From assembly GCA_021779095.1 (NCBI GenBank), contig JAJYBI010000005.1:89355-153354 (forward strand): a stretch of 64,000 nucleotides of DNA, given 5' to 3'. Every line of letters begins with the position of its first letter. The first letter of the stretch is position 1. The DNA comes from Deltaproteobacteria bacterium (GTDB lineage Bacteria > Desulfobacterota > Desulfuromonadia > Geobacterales > JAJYBI01). A program made the translations under genes and the position numbers. The notes under the pieces were generated by a model. That model was not told the DNA's origin and searched no databases. It saw nothing but the letters and a program-made list of their open reading frames with translations. This document shows, piece by piece, positions 45,634-54,789 of the stretch.

Positions 45634-46128
45634 ATGAGCGAGATCGATGTACGGAGGGCGGTACGACAGTCCATCCAGACGGAAAAGAACGCCATGGATT
45701 TCTACCGGCTCGGGGCCGGCATGATGAAGAACCCGGAGGCGAAGCGGGTGTTCAACCTCCTCGCCGGCGAGGAAAAGGTGCACGCCAGCCAGTTCTACAA
45801 GGTGTACACGGGCACGGACATCCCGGATTTCGAGGCGTACATGGCGCGGCCGGTGGACAACGAGGCCAGCTGGATCGTGGCGCTGCAGAAGGTGATCGAC
45901 TCCGAGTTCACCGAGCAGAAGGCGATGGAGCTGGCGATGGAGAAGGAACTCGGGCTGGAGAAGGCGCTCCGTGAGACGGCGGCGCGGATCGCGGACCCGG
46001 AGGTGCGGGCGGTGTACGAGCTGAACGCCAGGGAGACGCACCACCACTACGAGCTGATCGAATCGGAGTACGCCCGGATCATGGGGATGGTGCACGAATC
46101 GGACATGGACATCTACGTCAGGGAATAG
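45634..46128 (+). CDS. Ferritin-like/rubrerythrin-type diiron protein
   Basis: A 164-residue four-helix protein. The first helix has E17 (QTEKNAMDFY) and the second E49-E50-x2-H53 (GEEKVHASQFY). The third and fourth have glutamates in FTEQKAMELAMEKE and ARETHHHYELIESEY. The pattern suits a diiron site that reduces peroxide or stores iron. There is no C-terminal rubredoxin domain. AGGAGGG precedes the ATG. It is divergent from ettA. Confidence 0.85.
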   Translation: MSEIDVRRAVRQSIQTEKNAMDFYRLGAGMMKNPEAKRVFNLLAGEEKVHASQFYKVYTGTDIPDFEAYMARPVDNEASWIVALQKVIDSEFTEQKAMELAMEKELGLEKALRETAARIADPEVRAVYELNARETHHHYELIESEYARIMGMVHESDMDIYVRE

Positions 46129-46242
46129 CGCTCCTGCCGTGCAGCACCGGTCCCGGTCGGCGTCATCCGGCCGGGACTCCCTCCCCCCGCCCACCGCAGC
46201 CGATCCCCCCGCAATGAGAGACAAAAAACTTCCGCCCCGGTG

Positions 46243-48774
46243 TCAGTCCCGCCTCCGGGTGTGGCGCGTGGGGACCGCGTTCCACGGGTCGTCGGGCCAG
46301 GGGTGCTTCGGGTAGCGCCCCTTCAGCTCACGCTTCACCTCGTGGTACACCGTGTCCCAGAAACGGCGCAGGTCCTGGGTCACCTGGATCGGCCGGCGGG
46401 CCGGCGACAGGAGATGCAGGAGGAGAGGCACCCGCCCCCAGGCGACCGTCGGGGTGTCCGCCAGGCCGAACAGCTCCTGCAGCTTCACCGCCAGCACCGG
46501 CGCTCCGTCGGTGTCGTAGTCCAGTTCGATCCGGGAGCCGCTCGGCACCCCGAACCGCACCGGTGCCCCCTCGTCCAGCCGCCGCTGCCGTTCCCAGGAA
46601 AGGATGCCCTTCAGCGCCGGCAGCAGATCGATCCGCCGGAGGTCGGCGAGACTCCGGCACCCCTCGACGTACGGACCGAGCCAGTCGGCGAGGTGCGACA
46701 GGAGCCATGCATCCGACAGGTCGGGCCAGCCGTCGTCCCCCGTGACCCGGCGCAGGAACATGACCCGCGCCCGGAACTGTGTCGCCTCCCGGCTCCAGGA
46801 AAGGGCCGCGAGCCCCGGACCGGCCGCAAGCCCCGCCAGGAGCGCACCGGCCAGTTCGTCCCGCTCCGGGGTCACCGGTTGCGCGGAGAGGACGACCGCG
46901 CCGAGCCGCTCCTCCGTCCGGGCGACCACCCGTTGCTCCCGCAGGTCCCATTCCACCCGCCGCTGCCGCACGATCCGGTCGGCGCATTCGCGGCGCAGCA
47001 GGTCGAGCGACAGGGAACTCCCCAGCATGATGCTGCCGTCCCCCTGCTCTCCGCCGTCCACCACGGGTGCCACGAGAAACGGCGGCGCGTGGAGCGCGCT
47101 GCGGGGGGAGAGAACCGCGCCGCGGCCGCTGGCCAGGAGGTAGCGTCCACCCTCCCCGCCCCGGTGGCGGCCGATCCGGTCGGGATAGGCCAGGAGCAGC
47201 AGGGAGGCGATCTTCTCCGAATCCAGGTCGTACTGCCCGTCCGGCAGCTCCAGCAGGCGCCGGTACTCCCGGGCCGACCGGTCCACGGTCCGGCAGGCCT
47301 GGTCGTCCAGCGCGGCATCCGCCCGTTTGTGGCGCCAGCCGGCAAGCGCCTCGATCCGCTCCGAGAGATCACAGCGGCCGGCATGGGCCGGTCGCCGGTC
47401 GCGGAAGAGATCCCGCTCGCCGAGGATGGCGGCCAGGTCGCAGCCGAGCGGACCCAGCCCACGGCTCTTCGCATCCAGGAGCATCCGGGCGAGCCGCGGG
47501 TGTACCGGCAACCGGGACATGGCGCGCCCCGTCACGGTAATGATCCCGTGACCGTCCAGCGCCCCCAGCTCATGCAGGAGCTCCACTGCGGCGCGGTAGG
47601 ACTGCTCCGGCGGCGGATCGAGCCAGGCGAGGCGTGAAGGGTCGGCGACCCCCCAGGCGGCGAGGTCGAGTGCCAGCGGGGCGAGGTCGGCACAGTGGAT
47701 CTCAGGCGGGTCGAACGGCAGGAGGGTCTTTTGCCGGAACTCCGTCCAGAGCCGGTAACAGACGCCGGGGCCGAGCCGCCCCGCCCGTCCGGCGCGCTGG
47801 TCGGCGGAGGCGGCGGTGACGCGGGTCGTGACGAGCCGGTTGAGCCCCGTCGCCGGGTTGAAGCCCAGACGCCGGCTGAACCCGCCGTCCACCACCGTGT
47901 CGACCCCCTGGATCGTCAGGCTCGTCTCGGCGATGGCGGTGGCGAGGATCACCCGCCGCTCCGGTCCGGTGAGGAGCGCCCGCTCCTGCTCGACGAACGG
48001 GAGGTCGCCGTAGAGCGGCAGGAGCCGCACCCCCGGCGGCACGCTCTCCGCAAGCTCCCGCTGACAGGAGCGGATCTCCCCCGCGCCGGGGAGAAACACC
48101 AGGATATCCCCCCGCTCCTCCCGGAGTGCGGTCATGACCCCCCGGGCGACGACCTGGGGAAGCCGCCCCTCCGGCTCCTGCGGGAGGTAACGGAGTTCCA
48201 CGGGGTAGCTCCGCCCCTCCCCGCTCACCACCGGCGCATGGTCCAGCAGTCGGGAAATGGGGGAGGTGTCCATGGTGGCGGACATGACGAGGATACGCAG
48301 GTCGGGGCGTACCTCCCGCTGGATGTCGCGGCAGAGGGCCAGGGCGAGGTCGGCGTGGATGCTCCGCTCGTGGAATTCGTCGAAGATGACGGCACCGACC
48401 CCTTCGAGGAACGGGTCGGACTGGAGCCGCCGGGTGAGTATTCCCTCGGTCACCACCTCGATGCGGGTGCGGCGGGAGATCTTGCGGTCGAAGCGGATGG
48501 TGTAGCCGACAATGCCGCCCGGCCCCTCCCGGAGACAGGAGGCCATCCATCCCGCGGCGTTCATGGCCGCGAGGCGACGCGGCTCCAGCATGACGATCCG
48601 GCCGTCGCAAAGCCACGGCTCGGGAAGGAGCTCCAGCGGAACCCGGGTCGTCTTGCCCGAGCCCGGAGGCGCCTGGAGGACGACGCAAGCGGACTCCCGC
48701 ATCCGCATGCGCAGTTCGGGAAGCACCGCGTCGATGGGGAGCGGTATGGTGCGGGGATCAGGGGACGAGGGCAT
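46243..48774 (-). CDS. hrpB: HrpB, DEAH-box ATP-dependent helicase
   Basis: An 843-residue helicase. Motifs in order: PPGSGKTT (I), DEFHERS (II, DExH), SATMDTSPI (III), FLPGAGEI (IV), ETSLTIQGV (V) and QRAGRAGRLG (VI). HA2/OB-type and HrpB C-terminal regions follow. The start at 48774 gives the normal family length and overlaps the HAD stop by 17 bases, suggesting coupling. The precise cellular role of HrpB is not known. Confidence 0.93.
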   Translation of the reverse strand: MPSSPDPRTIPLPIDAVLPELRMRMRESACVVLQAPPGSGKTTRVPLELLPEPWLCDGRIVMLEPRRLAAMNAAGWMASCLREGPGGIVGYTIRFDRKISRRTRIEVVTEGILTRRLQSDPFLEGVGAVIFDEFHERSIHADLALALCRDIQREVRPDLRILVMSATMDTSPISRLLDHAPVVSGEGRSYPVELRYLPQEPEGRLPQVVARGVMTALREERGDILVFLPGAGEIRSCQRELAESVPPGVRLLPLYGDLPFVEQERALLTGPERRVILATAIAETSLTIQGVDTVVDGGFSRRLGFNPATGLNRLVTTRVTAASADQRAGRAGRLGPGVCYRLWTEFRQKTLLPFDPPEIHCADLAPLALDLAAWGVADPSRLAWLDPPPEQSYRAAVELLHELGALDGHGIITVTGRAMSRLPVHPRLARMLLDAKSRGLGPLGCDLAAILGERDLFRDRRPAHAGRCDLSERIEALAGWRHKRADAALDDQACRTVDRSAREYRRLLELPDGQYDLDSEKIASLLLLAYPDRIGRHRGGEGGRYLLASGRGAVLSPRSALHAPPFLVAPVVDGGEQGDGSIMLGSSLSLDLLRRECADRIVRQRRVEWDLREQRVVARTEERLGAVVLSAQPVTPERDELAGALLAGLAAGPGLAALSWSREATQFRARVMFLRRVTGDDGWPDLSDAWLLSHLADWLGPYVEGCRSLADLRRIDLLPALKGILSWERQRRLDEGAPVRFGVPSGSRIELDYDTDGAPVLAVKLQELFGLADTPTVAWGRVPLLLHLLSPARRPIQVTQDLRRFWDTVYHEVKRELKGRYPKHPWPDDPWNAVPTRHTRRRD

Positions 48775-49438
48775 CCAGTTCGTCCGGCGTGACCGTGGCG
48801 AGTGAAGCGACGACGGCGCGGGCGGCCGAAAGCCGCTCCGCGGGGTAGCTGTTGGTGACGGCGAGGACGGGAATGCCGGCGCCGTTGGCGGAGGCGATCC
48901 CCGCCGGGGTGTCCTCGATGGCGATGCAGGAGTCGGGATCGATGGTAACCGTCGGATGCGACGCCTGGAGCCGTTGCAGGGCCAGCTGGTAGCTGGCCGG
49001 GTCCGGCTTGCTGGCGGCCACGTCGGCGGCGGTGACGATGACGGGGAAGGCATCCGTCAGGTCGAACTGTTTCAGGACCGGCAGGATGTCGCCGGGAAGC
49101 GCACCGCTGCAGAGGGCGAGCGGCACCCGCCCCGCGAGCGCGCGGATCAGCTCCACGACCCCCGGATACGGGACGACGCCGCCGGCGATGATCTCCTGGA
49201 AGACCCGCCCCTTCTCTTCGATGAGTTCCTCCAGCTCCGCATGCTCCAGCGTCCGCCCCCCTGCCCGGTACGCCTCGGTGAACGCCTCACGATCGTCGAA
49301 CCCCATGTACCGTTCCACGTAGACCGACCAGTCGTACCCCAGCCCCTCCGGCTCCAGCAGCCGCTGGAACGCCCGGTAGTGGAGCGGTTCCGTGTCGACG
49401 ATGATGCCGTCAAAATCAAAGATCACGCCGTTCAGCAT
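48758..49438 (-). CDS. HAD-superfamily phosphatase/phosphoglucomutase-like protein
   Basis: A 226-residue HAD protein. Motif I is DFDGIIVDTEP with the nucleophile Asp, motif II ALCSGAL, motif III the Lys in AASKPDPASY, and motif IV IAIEDTPAGI. The helical cap lies after motif I, as in beta-phosphoglucomutase-like enzymes. AGGAGGG lies before the ATG. It is between vanZ and hrpB in one unit. Confidence 0.9.
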   Translation of the reverse strand: MLNGVIFDFDGIIVDTEPLHYRAFQRLLEPEGLGYDWSVYVERYMGFDDREAFTEAYRAGGRTLEHAELEELIEEKGRVFQEIIAGGVVPYPGVVELIRALAGRVPLALCSGALPGDILPVLKQFDLTDAFPVIVTAADVAASKPDPASYQLALQRLQASHPTVTIDPDSCIAIEDTPAGIASANGAGIPVLAVTNSYPAERLSAARAVVASLATVTPDELDALVP

Positions 49439-49468
49439 CGGGTCACCCTCCTTCTTCTCCTGAATGAT

Positions 49469-49858
49469 TCATTGCGCGCTCCGCCGCACGCGGGCAACGG
49501 TCAACAGCGCGACCGCAACGACCGCGAGGGCGCCGACGGCATCGGCCGTCAGATCGAGCCAGTCCGCGGTCCGGTGCAGGGTGCAGGTTCCCTGCAGTAT
49601 CTCCATGAGCCCGCCGACCGCCACGGCAACGGCGGCACTCCCCAGCCACGCTGCACGCCGGTCGTACCGGACCGCCAGCCCCCCGAGCAGGGTCAGGACG
49701 CCGTACGCCCCCGCATGCTGCAGCTTGTCCCAGCCGAACAGGCCGGGTAGGTGCGGCGGAGACGGCACCAGGGAGATCCAGACCATCACGGCAAGACAGA
49801 CGACGTACACTGCGGCCACGGCCGGTCTCAGTCTGTTGTACGCCAGACGACTCTCCAT
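49469..49858 (-). CDS. VanZ-family membrane protein
   Basis: A 129-residue protein with four transmembrane helices and the VanZ motifs DKLQHAGAYGVL and GGLMEILQ, ending with ADWLDLTADAVGAL. The family's role outside teicoplanin resistance is unclear. The start MESRLAY is preferred (GGGGG upstream); three codons further up is possible. Confidence 0.85.
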   Translation of the reverse strand: MESRLAYNRLRPAVAAVYVVCLAVMVWISLVPSPPHLPGLFGWDKLQHAGAYGVLTLLGGLAVRYDRRAAWLGSAAVAVAVGGLMEILQGTCTLHRTADWLDLTADAVGALAVVAVALLTVARVRRSAQ

Positions 49859-49881
49859 GGTCAACACCCCCGTAGATGCGT

Positions 49882-49923
49882 AAAAAAAAAAACAGCAACC
49901 CCGGCATGAGGTTACTGTTTTTT
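49882..49923 (-). terminator. Terminator of the tRNA-Gln/tRNA-Glu transcript
   Basis: On the minus strand AACAGTAACC pairs with GGTTGCTGTT (one G-T) and is followed by a long T-run (T residues complementary to the A-run at 49882-49892). Confidence 0.85.
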
Positions 49924-49928
49924 CAAGA

Positions 49929-50003
49929 TGGTGATCCCAAGGGGACTTGAACCCCTGTTACCGACGTGAAAGGCCGGTGTCCTAACCGCTAGACGATGGG
50001 ACC
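49929..50003 (-). tRNA. tRNA-Glu(TTC), CCA encoded
   Basis: The minus-strand cloverleaf starts GGTCCCATCGTCTAGCGG; anticodon loop CTTTCAC gives TTC; T-arm GGGTTCAAGTCCC; encoded CCA. Confidence 0.95.
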
Positions 50004-50034
50004 GGTATGCGAAACGTGCCACGTGAAATTCCGT

Positions 50035-50109
50035 TGGCTGGGGTGCGAGGATTCGAACCTCGGGATGACGGAGTCAGAGTCCGTTGCCTTACCGCTTGGC
50101 GACACCCCA
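50035..50109 (-). tRNA. tRNA-Gln(CTG), CCA encoded
   Basis: Starts TGGGGTGTCGCCAAGCGG, the usual tRNA-Gln 5' sequence. Anticodon loop CTCTGAC gives CTG; GAGGTTCGAATCCTC T-arm; encoded CCA. It precedes tRNA-Glu on the same transcript. Confidence 0.95.
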
Positions 50110-50304
50110 TCTCAGTGGAACCAGCTTTATAGCAAATGGGGCTGGTGCCGTCAAGAGATTTATCTCGCCCCGCGGCACAAAAATCGGAGCGAGTGGCCGG
50201 TCGGATTGAAGCTGTATCAATCGCTCGCGTTTGCGAAATATGGGCAGAATATGCATGAAACTGCCGGACCATACCGGCGAACGTACAGATTCATCCGACA
50301 TTGT

Positions 50305-50844
50305 TCAGTGTCTCATCATTCCGCCGCCGCCTCCCATCATGCCCCCCCCCCGCATCATCCAGCCGGGGCCGTCCGACATCCTGCCTCCGCCGTTCCGACC
50401 TGACCAGGCAGGGCCGCCCCGTTCATTCCGCACGGCCAGGGACGAACCGGTCGACCTGTTCGTCAGCTTCTGGACCATCAGATAGGTCTTCCCGTCTTTT
50501 CCCTGCGCCTTGGAGCCCTTGGCGGTAACGTTGTCATTGACGTGGAGCGGGATTTCGTTCTTCTCCCAGTATGAATTCGGGCCGAGACTGAAACTGACGG
50601 TTTCAGACCCGACGCTGACATCGACGAACACGTGCCCGTTTTCATCCGCGTGCGGGGGAGACGCCACCCGGCCCGAGACGGTCGTTACCGTGTTGACATC
50701 GTACCCCTTGTTGAAATCCAGTCCGCTCTTCCCGAAATCGTCGCCGCCGAAGCCGAATCCAAAGGACGCATATGCAGCGCCAACCGACAGACAATTCAAG
50801 GCGGCTACAAGAATTACCATGAGCAAAATACGGTTGTTGATCAT
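50305..50844 (-). CDS. Secreted protein with Met/Gly-rich C-terminal tail
   Basis: A 179-residue protein. A signal peptide (1-26, cut after AYA) is followed by an FGFGFGGDDFG stretch, a small beta-rich (OB-like) domain (about 50-130) and a tail from about 150 with repeated Met pairs among glycines, ending MMGGGGGMMRH. Met-rich tails bind Cu(I) or Ag(I) in other periplasmic proteins; here this is inference. It is downstream of an NtrC-type regulator and near the cus genes. Confidence 0.8.
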   Translation of the reverse strand: MINNRILLMVILVAALNCLSVGAAYASFGFGFGGDDFGKSGLDFNKGYDVNTVTTVSGRVASPPHADENGHVFVDVSVGSETVSFSLGPNSYWEKNEIPLHVNDNVTAKGSKAQGKDGKTYLMVQKLTNRSTGSSLAVRNERGGPAWSGRNGGGRMSDGPGWMMRGGGMMGGGGGMMRH

Positions 50845-50945
50845 ACCATGTTACTCCAGACCCAAGTTGGCTGACGACGTGTGCCGGCACCAGCGATTGC
50901 CGCTATCAGATCGGGTGCGCGGCCCTGCACCGCTCGCGCGCACCG

Positions 50946-52295
50946 TCAAGTTTCTTCCAGCAGACCGTATTCCTTCAAGCGGTACTGGAGCGTGCGCCGG
51001 GATATGCCGAGCTCATCGGCAACCAAGCGCCGGTTGCCCGCATGTTTGCTCAGAGCCCTGATGACGATCTCCCGTTCAGTCGCCTTCAGGATCTCTCTGC
51101 AGTCAGTTTTTGCCGGTATCTGTTCTCGTCTCAACTCGGCAGGAAGATGGTCGATGCGGATCAGATCCTGCGCCAGGATGACTGCCCGTTCCATGACATT
51201 CTGCAGCTCGCGGACATTTCCGGGCCACGTGTACTCCCGCATCACCTCCATCGCACCGTCTTCGATCCCGTGAAGGTTCTTTCCGATCTGCCGGCTGAAT
51301 TTGAGGAGAAAATAGTCCGCGAGTTGCGCGATTGCGTCCGACCGCTCCCGAAGCGGCGGAAGGTGGAGGGGGAATACATTGAGGCGATAGTAAAGGTCCT
51401 CGCGAAACCTCTTATCGACCACCTCCGTCAGGAGGTTACGGTTGGTGGCGGCGATGACCCGCACATCCGCCCTGATTTCCCTGGAGCCGCCAACCCGCTC
51501 GAAAACCCGCTCCTGCAGGACGCGCAATAGCTTGGCCTGCAATGGCTGCGGCATTTCGCCGATCTCGTCGAGAAAGATCGTTCCGCCGCGCGCCAGCTCG
51601 AACTTCCCCTGTCGCGCCTGCACCGCCCCGGTAAAAGCCCCCTTCTCATGACCGAAAAGTTCGCTCTCCAGCAGATTTTCCGGTATGGCGGCACAGTTCA
51701 AAGGGACAAAGCCCGCAGTGCGCCGTGGGCTCAAAAGGTGTATGGTCCTCGCCACCAGTTCCTTTCCGGTGCCGCTTTCGCCATAGATGAGGACGTTGGC
51801 GGAGGTTGCCGCAACGTTCTGCACGAGCTTCTGTAGCTCCGTCATCCCCTTTCCGGCAAAGATGAGGGTTTCGGGAGGAAGGCCGGCCGCTTCGGACTCT
51901 TTCAGCGTGAGGTAGACCCGTGCCCTGCTCTGGTTTTCGATTACCCTCCGTACCAGGACAAGAAGCGTATCCGGGTCGGCAAGGGGCTTGGTCAGGAAAT
52001 CCACCGCCCCCTCCTTCATCGCGGCGACCGCCTCATCTACCTTGCCAAAGGCCGTCATGAAGACGAATTGCGGGGAATCGGGGTCATTCCTGGTTTCGCG
52101 GAAGAGTTCGAGACCGCTTTTGCCCGGCATTTTCAGGTCTGATATGACCAGGTCGAAGTTCTCCTCGCGGAGAAGACGCAGGCCTTTCATGCCGTCTTCG
52201 GCGGTTTTCACCTCATGACCGTCGTCTTCCAGGATTGTGCGCAGGAAGCCCCTGAACGTCCCGTCGTCTTCGACGAGGAGAATACGCCCTTTCAT
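50946..52295 (-). CDS. NtrC-family sigma-54-dependent response regulator
   Basis: A 449-residue regulator. Receiver (1-120; VEDDGTF, phospho-Asp in [10 protein letters not shown]), AAA+ domain (about 140-370) with Walker A GESGTGKE, the sigma-54 contact loop GAFTGA and Walker [11 protein letters not shown], and a C-terminal Fis-type HTH ([19 protein letters not shown]). All sigma-54 activation motifs are intact. It overlaps the kinase gene upstream by 4 bases, so the two are partners. Confidence 0.95.
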   Translation of the reverse strand: MKGRILLVEDDGTFRGFLRTILEDDGHEVKTAEDGMKGLRLLREENFDLVISDLKMPGKSGLELFRETRNDPDSPQFVFMTAFGKVDEAVAAMKEGAVDFLTKPLADPDTLLVLVRRVIENQSRARVYLTLKESEAAGLPPETLIFAGKGMTELQKLVQNVAATSANVLIYGESGTGKELVARTIHLLSPRRTAGFVPLNCAAIPENLLESELFGHEKGAFTGAVQARQGKFELARGGTIFLDEIGEMPQPLQAKLLRVLQERVFERVGGSREIRADVRVIAATNRNLLTEVVDKRFREDLYYRLNVFPLHLPPLRERSDAIAQLADYFLLKFSRQIGKNLHGIEDGAMEVMREYTWPGNVRELQNVMERAVILAQDLIRIDHLPAELRREQIPAKTDCREILKATEREIVIRALSKHAGNRRLVADELGISRRTLQYRLKEYGLLEET

Positions 52296-53542
52296 GGATG
52301 ACTGCCTCCTTTGTTTCGTTCCTTCATCACGGGAAGCGCGACAAAAACCGTTGCGCCTTTTCCCGGCTTGCTCTCCAGCCGTATCGAGCCTTCGTGCTCC
52401 TCGATGATCTTCTTGCAGAGGGGAAGACCCAGGCCGGTGCCCCGCGCCTTTGTCGTGAAAAACGGCTCGAATATCCTGTTCATGTCGTCAGAGTCGATGC
52501 CATGGCCAAGGTCGCTCACGGCTATCGTTGCAGCCCCCCCGGAGACGCCCACCTTTATATCGAGGCTTCCGCCATCGGGCATCGCCTGCAGGGAGTTTTT
52601 CAGGAGATTGAGCATCACCTGTCCAAGCCTGTCCCGGTTGCCGAGGACCCGAATACCCGCACTGCACTCGCTTGCAAGCCTCACCCGCTGCTCCTCGGCC
52701 TCGTGGCATACGAGTGCGAACGCCCAGTCGATCAGCTCCTTCAGATTGATCTCCGCCTTGTGAGAAGGTGCGTTGCCGGTATAGGCCAGCAGGTCGCTCA
52801 CCAGGACCTCAAGGCGAAGGGTTTCTCTGACGATGTCTCCGGCAAAGCCGGCGTTCCGGTCTTCCCGTGGTCTCTTCTCGATAACCTGAGCGTACCCCTT
52901 GATTCCCGCAAGGGGGTTTCTGATCTCGTGGGCGAGCATGGCCCCCATCTCACCCAGCTGCGCCAGTCTCTTACGCCGTTCCATCTCGACCTTGTGCCGC
53001 TCTTCCCGGACAGAAAACCTGTAGAGGATGGCAAGGAGCGCCCATCCCACGACGAGAAGCGCGAAGATGGCCACCATGTTGAATTCGGCACGCCTGACCA
53101 CCGCATCGGCGCGGTAGGTGTGCAGGACGAGTCGCAGCGCAAGCGTTTCTCCGGGAAGATAAACAGGGGAGAAGAATTCATACGCCTTTTCGCCGGTGCC
53201 GAGCGTAATGCGCGACTCACGAGTGGATTTACCCTGAAGCACCCCGATGGACCTGCCATCCGCGTCGTATCTGCCGATCAGATCCGTGTTGCTGTGAAAG
53301 CGGTAGACGCCTTTTCTGTCGATCAGTGAAAAAAAAGCGATATCCGCTGGATGGAATTCGGCAAGGGTATGCAGTGACGGATCGCGCACCGCCATTCCTT
53401 CGATGGCATCGGTAAGGGTATGTGCGAGACCGCGCAGATTTTCTTCGGCAATGGTACGGGATGCCTGGTAATTGCTTATGGCAAACCAGATGAGAAACAG
53501 CGATATTGCAATCCCGGTTAGGAGAAAAAATCTCTTGAGCAT
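52292..53542 (-). CDS. Membrane sensor histidine kinase, partner of the NtrC-type regulator
   Basis: A 416-residue kinase. TM1 (about 4-22), a periplasmic sensor region (about 25-135), TM2 (about 148-168), HisKA with the phospho-His in [16 protein letters not shown], and HATPase (VSDLGHGID, GTGLGLPL). The start MLKRFFL is preferred over frames extending into a G/C-rich leader. The periplasmic ligand is unknown; nearness to Cu/Ag efflux genes suggests metal or envelope stress. Confidence 0.92.
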   Translation of the reverse strand: MLKRFFLLTGIAISLFLIWFAISNYQASRTIAEENLRGLAHTLTDAIEGMAVRDPSLHTLAEFHPADIAFFSLIDRKGVYRFHSNTDLIGRYDADGRSIGVLQGKSTRESRITLGTGEKAYEFFSPVYLPGETLALRLVLHTYRADAVVRRAEFNMVAIFALLVVGWALLAILYRFSVREERHKVEMERRKRLAQLGEMGAMLAHEIRNPLAGIKGYAQVIEKRPREDRNAGFAGDIVRETLRLEVLVSDLLAYTGNAPSHKAEINLKELIDWAFALVCHEAEEQRVRLASECSAGIRVLGNRDRLGQVMLNLLKNSLQAMPDGGSLDIKVGVSGGAATIAVSDLGHGIDSDDMNRIFEPFFTTKARGTGLGLPLCKKIIEEHEGSIRLESKPGKGATVFVALPVMKERNKGGSHP

Positions 53543-53617
53543 AATCCCCACGAAAGGAGGGGGGGCCGACCGCCCCCTCCCAACAGACATCCGATTACAG
53601 CGGCTGCTGCGCTACCG

Positions 53618-54025
53618 TCAGTATGGTTCTACGCTGACGACATTGATACGTTCCCGTACCAACCGGCCATCTTCGTAGATCCTTTCCCGAACCCTGCGAC
53701 AGTGGTTGCGGGAATCGTATCCGACAGGTTCCGCGTAGTAATACACACGTTGGTCGTCGGTGCGGTACTCCACGGGTCTGTCGACATTCGCGGCTTCCCT
53801 GGCACCCTGGGCCGAGATGTCGGCGATCGTCGCCCCGGCGATCGCTCCCAGGGTGGCGCCTACCACACCGCCGCGCCATGGGTTCCGGGAGTCGAGTATG
53901 GCGCCGGCAATGCCACCCACCGCTCCGCCGGCCACTCCCCCCCGGTATTGGTAAGGGGTGCAGGCGACAGTAAGAAGGCTGACGGCAACAATCAGTACCA
54001 CCGATTTGATATGACGCATATGCAT
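53618..54025 (-). CDS. Glycine-zipper outer-membrane lipoprotein
   Basis: A 135-residue lipoprotein. The signal ends in the lipobox LTVAC. A glycine-zipper segment follows (GGVAGGAVGGIAGAI, then GGVVGATLGAIAGATI), and then a charged C-terminal domain. Similar small lipoproteins accompany envelope-stress genes. A GGAGGA ribosome-binding site lies just before the start; a second ATG two codons on is equally possible. It is the gene just after the cus operon terminator and before the sensor kinase. Confidence 0.85.
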   Translation of the reverse strand: MHMRHIKSVVLIVAVSLLTVACTPYQYRGGVAGGAVGGIAGAILDSRNPWRGGVVGATLGAIAGATIADISAQGAREAANVDRPVEYRTDDQRVYYYAEPVGYDSRNHCRRVRERIYEDGRLVRERINVVSVEPY

Positions 54026-54063
54026 TTTATCCTCCGGGACAAATATTTTCTACAGGAAAGGAT

Positions 54064-54080
54064 ACCACGAAACATGCCAA
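54064..54080 (-). promoter_or_regulatory. Weak sigma-54-like promoter before the glycine-zipper lipoprotein
   Basis: On the minus strand TTGGCATG, 4 bases, then GTGGT. The -24 element is close to consensus but the -12 GC is GG. It lies about 40 bases upstream of the lipoprotein and 70-90 bases downstream of the 22-bp palindrome. Confidence 0.35.
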
Positions 54081-54150
54081 TTCCTGAATATACAGCGAGT
54101 CTTGTCATTACGGCAGGTTACGGCTATACGGGGAGGGACGAACGACGATG

Positions 54151-54172
54151 TAAGTGCAGCATGCTGCACTTA
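54151..54172. promoter_or_regulatory. 22-bp perfect palindrome, candidate enhancer/operator
   Basis: Half-site TAAGTGCAGCA followed directly by its exact inverse. It lies about 126 bases upstream of the lipoprotein gene, a usual distance for an NtrC-type upstream activator site. Confidence 0.65.
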
Positions 54173-54212
54173 AAGGGAAATTATTTGCACGAGGGGTACC
54201 GGCTCAAAAGCG

Positions 54213-54241
54213 GAAGGGGCGATCTTTCGAATCGCCCCTTC
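54213..54241 (-). terminator. Terminator of the cus operon
   Basis: GAAGGGGCGAT and ATCGCCCCTTC form a perfect 11-bp stem around a 7-base loop. On the minus strand CGCTTTTG follows. It lies 30 bases after the Met-rich gene. Confidence 0.8.
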
Positions 54242-54271
54242 AGGATCTTCAGATAGCGACCACCGTCGACC

Positions 54272-54736
54272 TTACTTGACCGTGTACCAGAACTTGGTGC
54301 TACGGACCTTGCCGTCCAGCTTGAACTTGCACATGATGCCGTATTTCCCCTTCCTGGGCATGGTGAAGTCGGCACCGAAGCCCCCTTCCATCCCCATCAG
54401 GGTCTTCACCTGCTCCGACTTGTCCGGACCCATGACCTTGATCATCACCTCGCCGTTGCTGAGCATCTTGCCCGTCTTGGCATCCGTGAACATCACCATG
54501 AGGTGGTGGGTCTCCTTCATTCCCATCTTGGCCATCTTCTCCTTGATATCGATGGCGTGGAAGCTGGCCTTGACCCCGTCCACCGTCCCCTGGTGGATCA
54601 TTTTCCCCATGGCCATCATCCCCCCATCGTGCTTCATGCTGCCGTGATCCATGGGCATATCCATGCCTTCATGGGCAAATGCGGGTACTGCCAGGGCGAG
54701 TGATCCTGCTGCAAGAATGACTGCGAGTTTCTTCAT
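54272..54736 (-). CDS. Periplasmic Met/His-rich protein of the cus operon
   Basis: A 154-residue protein. The signal peptide ends at AFA (21), then comes a Met/His-rich segment (HEGMDMPMDHGSMKHDGG). A beta-sandwich-like domain follows (about 50-150) with FGADFTMPRKGKYGIMCKF, reminiscent of FixH/YtkA-like or CopC-like folds. Clustered Met and His suggest Cu(I)/Ag(I) handling. It follows cusA by 53 bases and ends the operon. CusF-like function is possible, but the fold does not look like CusF. Confidence 0.82.
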   Translation of the reverse strand: MKKLAVILAAGSLALAVPAFAHEGMDMPMDHGSMKHDGGMMAMGKMIHQGTVDGVKASFHAIDIKEKMAKMGMKETHHLMVMFTDAKTGKMLSNGEVMIKVMGPDKSEQVKTLMGMEGGFGADFTMPRKGKYGIMCKFKLDGKVRSTKFWYTVK

Positions 54737-54789
54737 TGTGCTTTCTCCTTTTTTGGTTGACTACCGCTCCCGGTTCAGGAGGGGTAATA

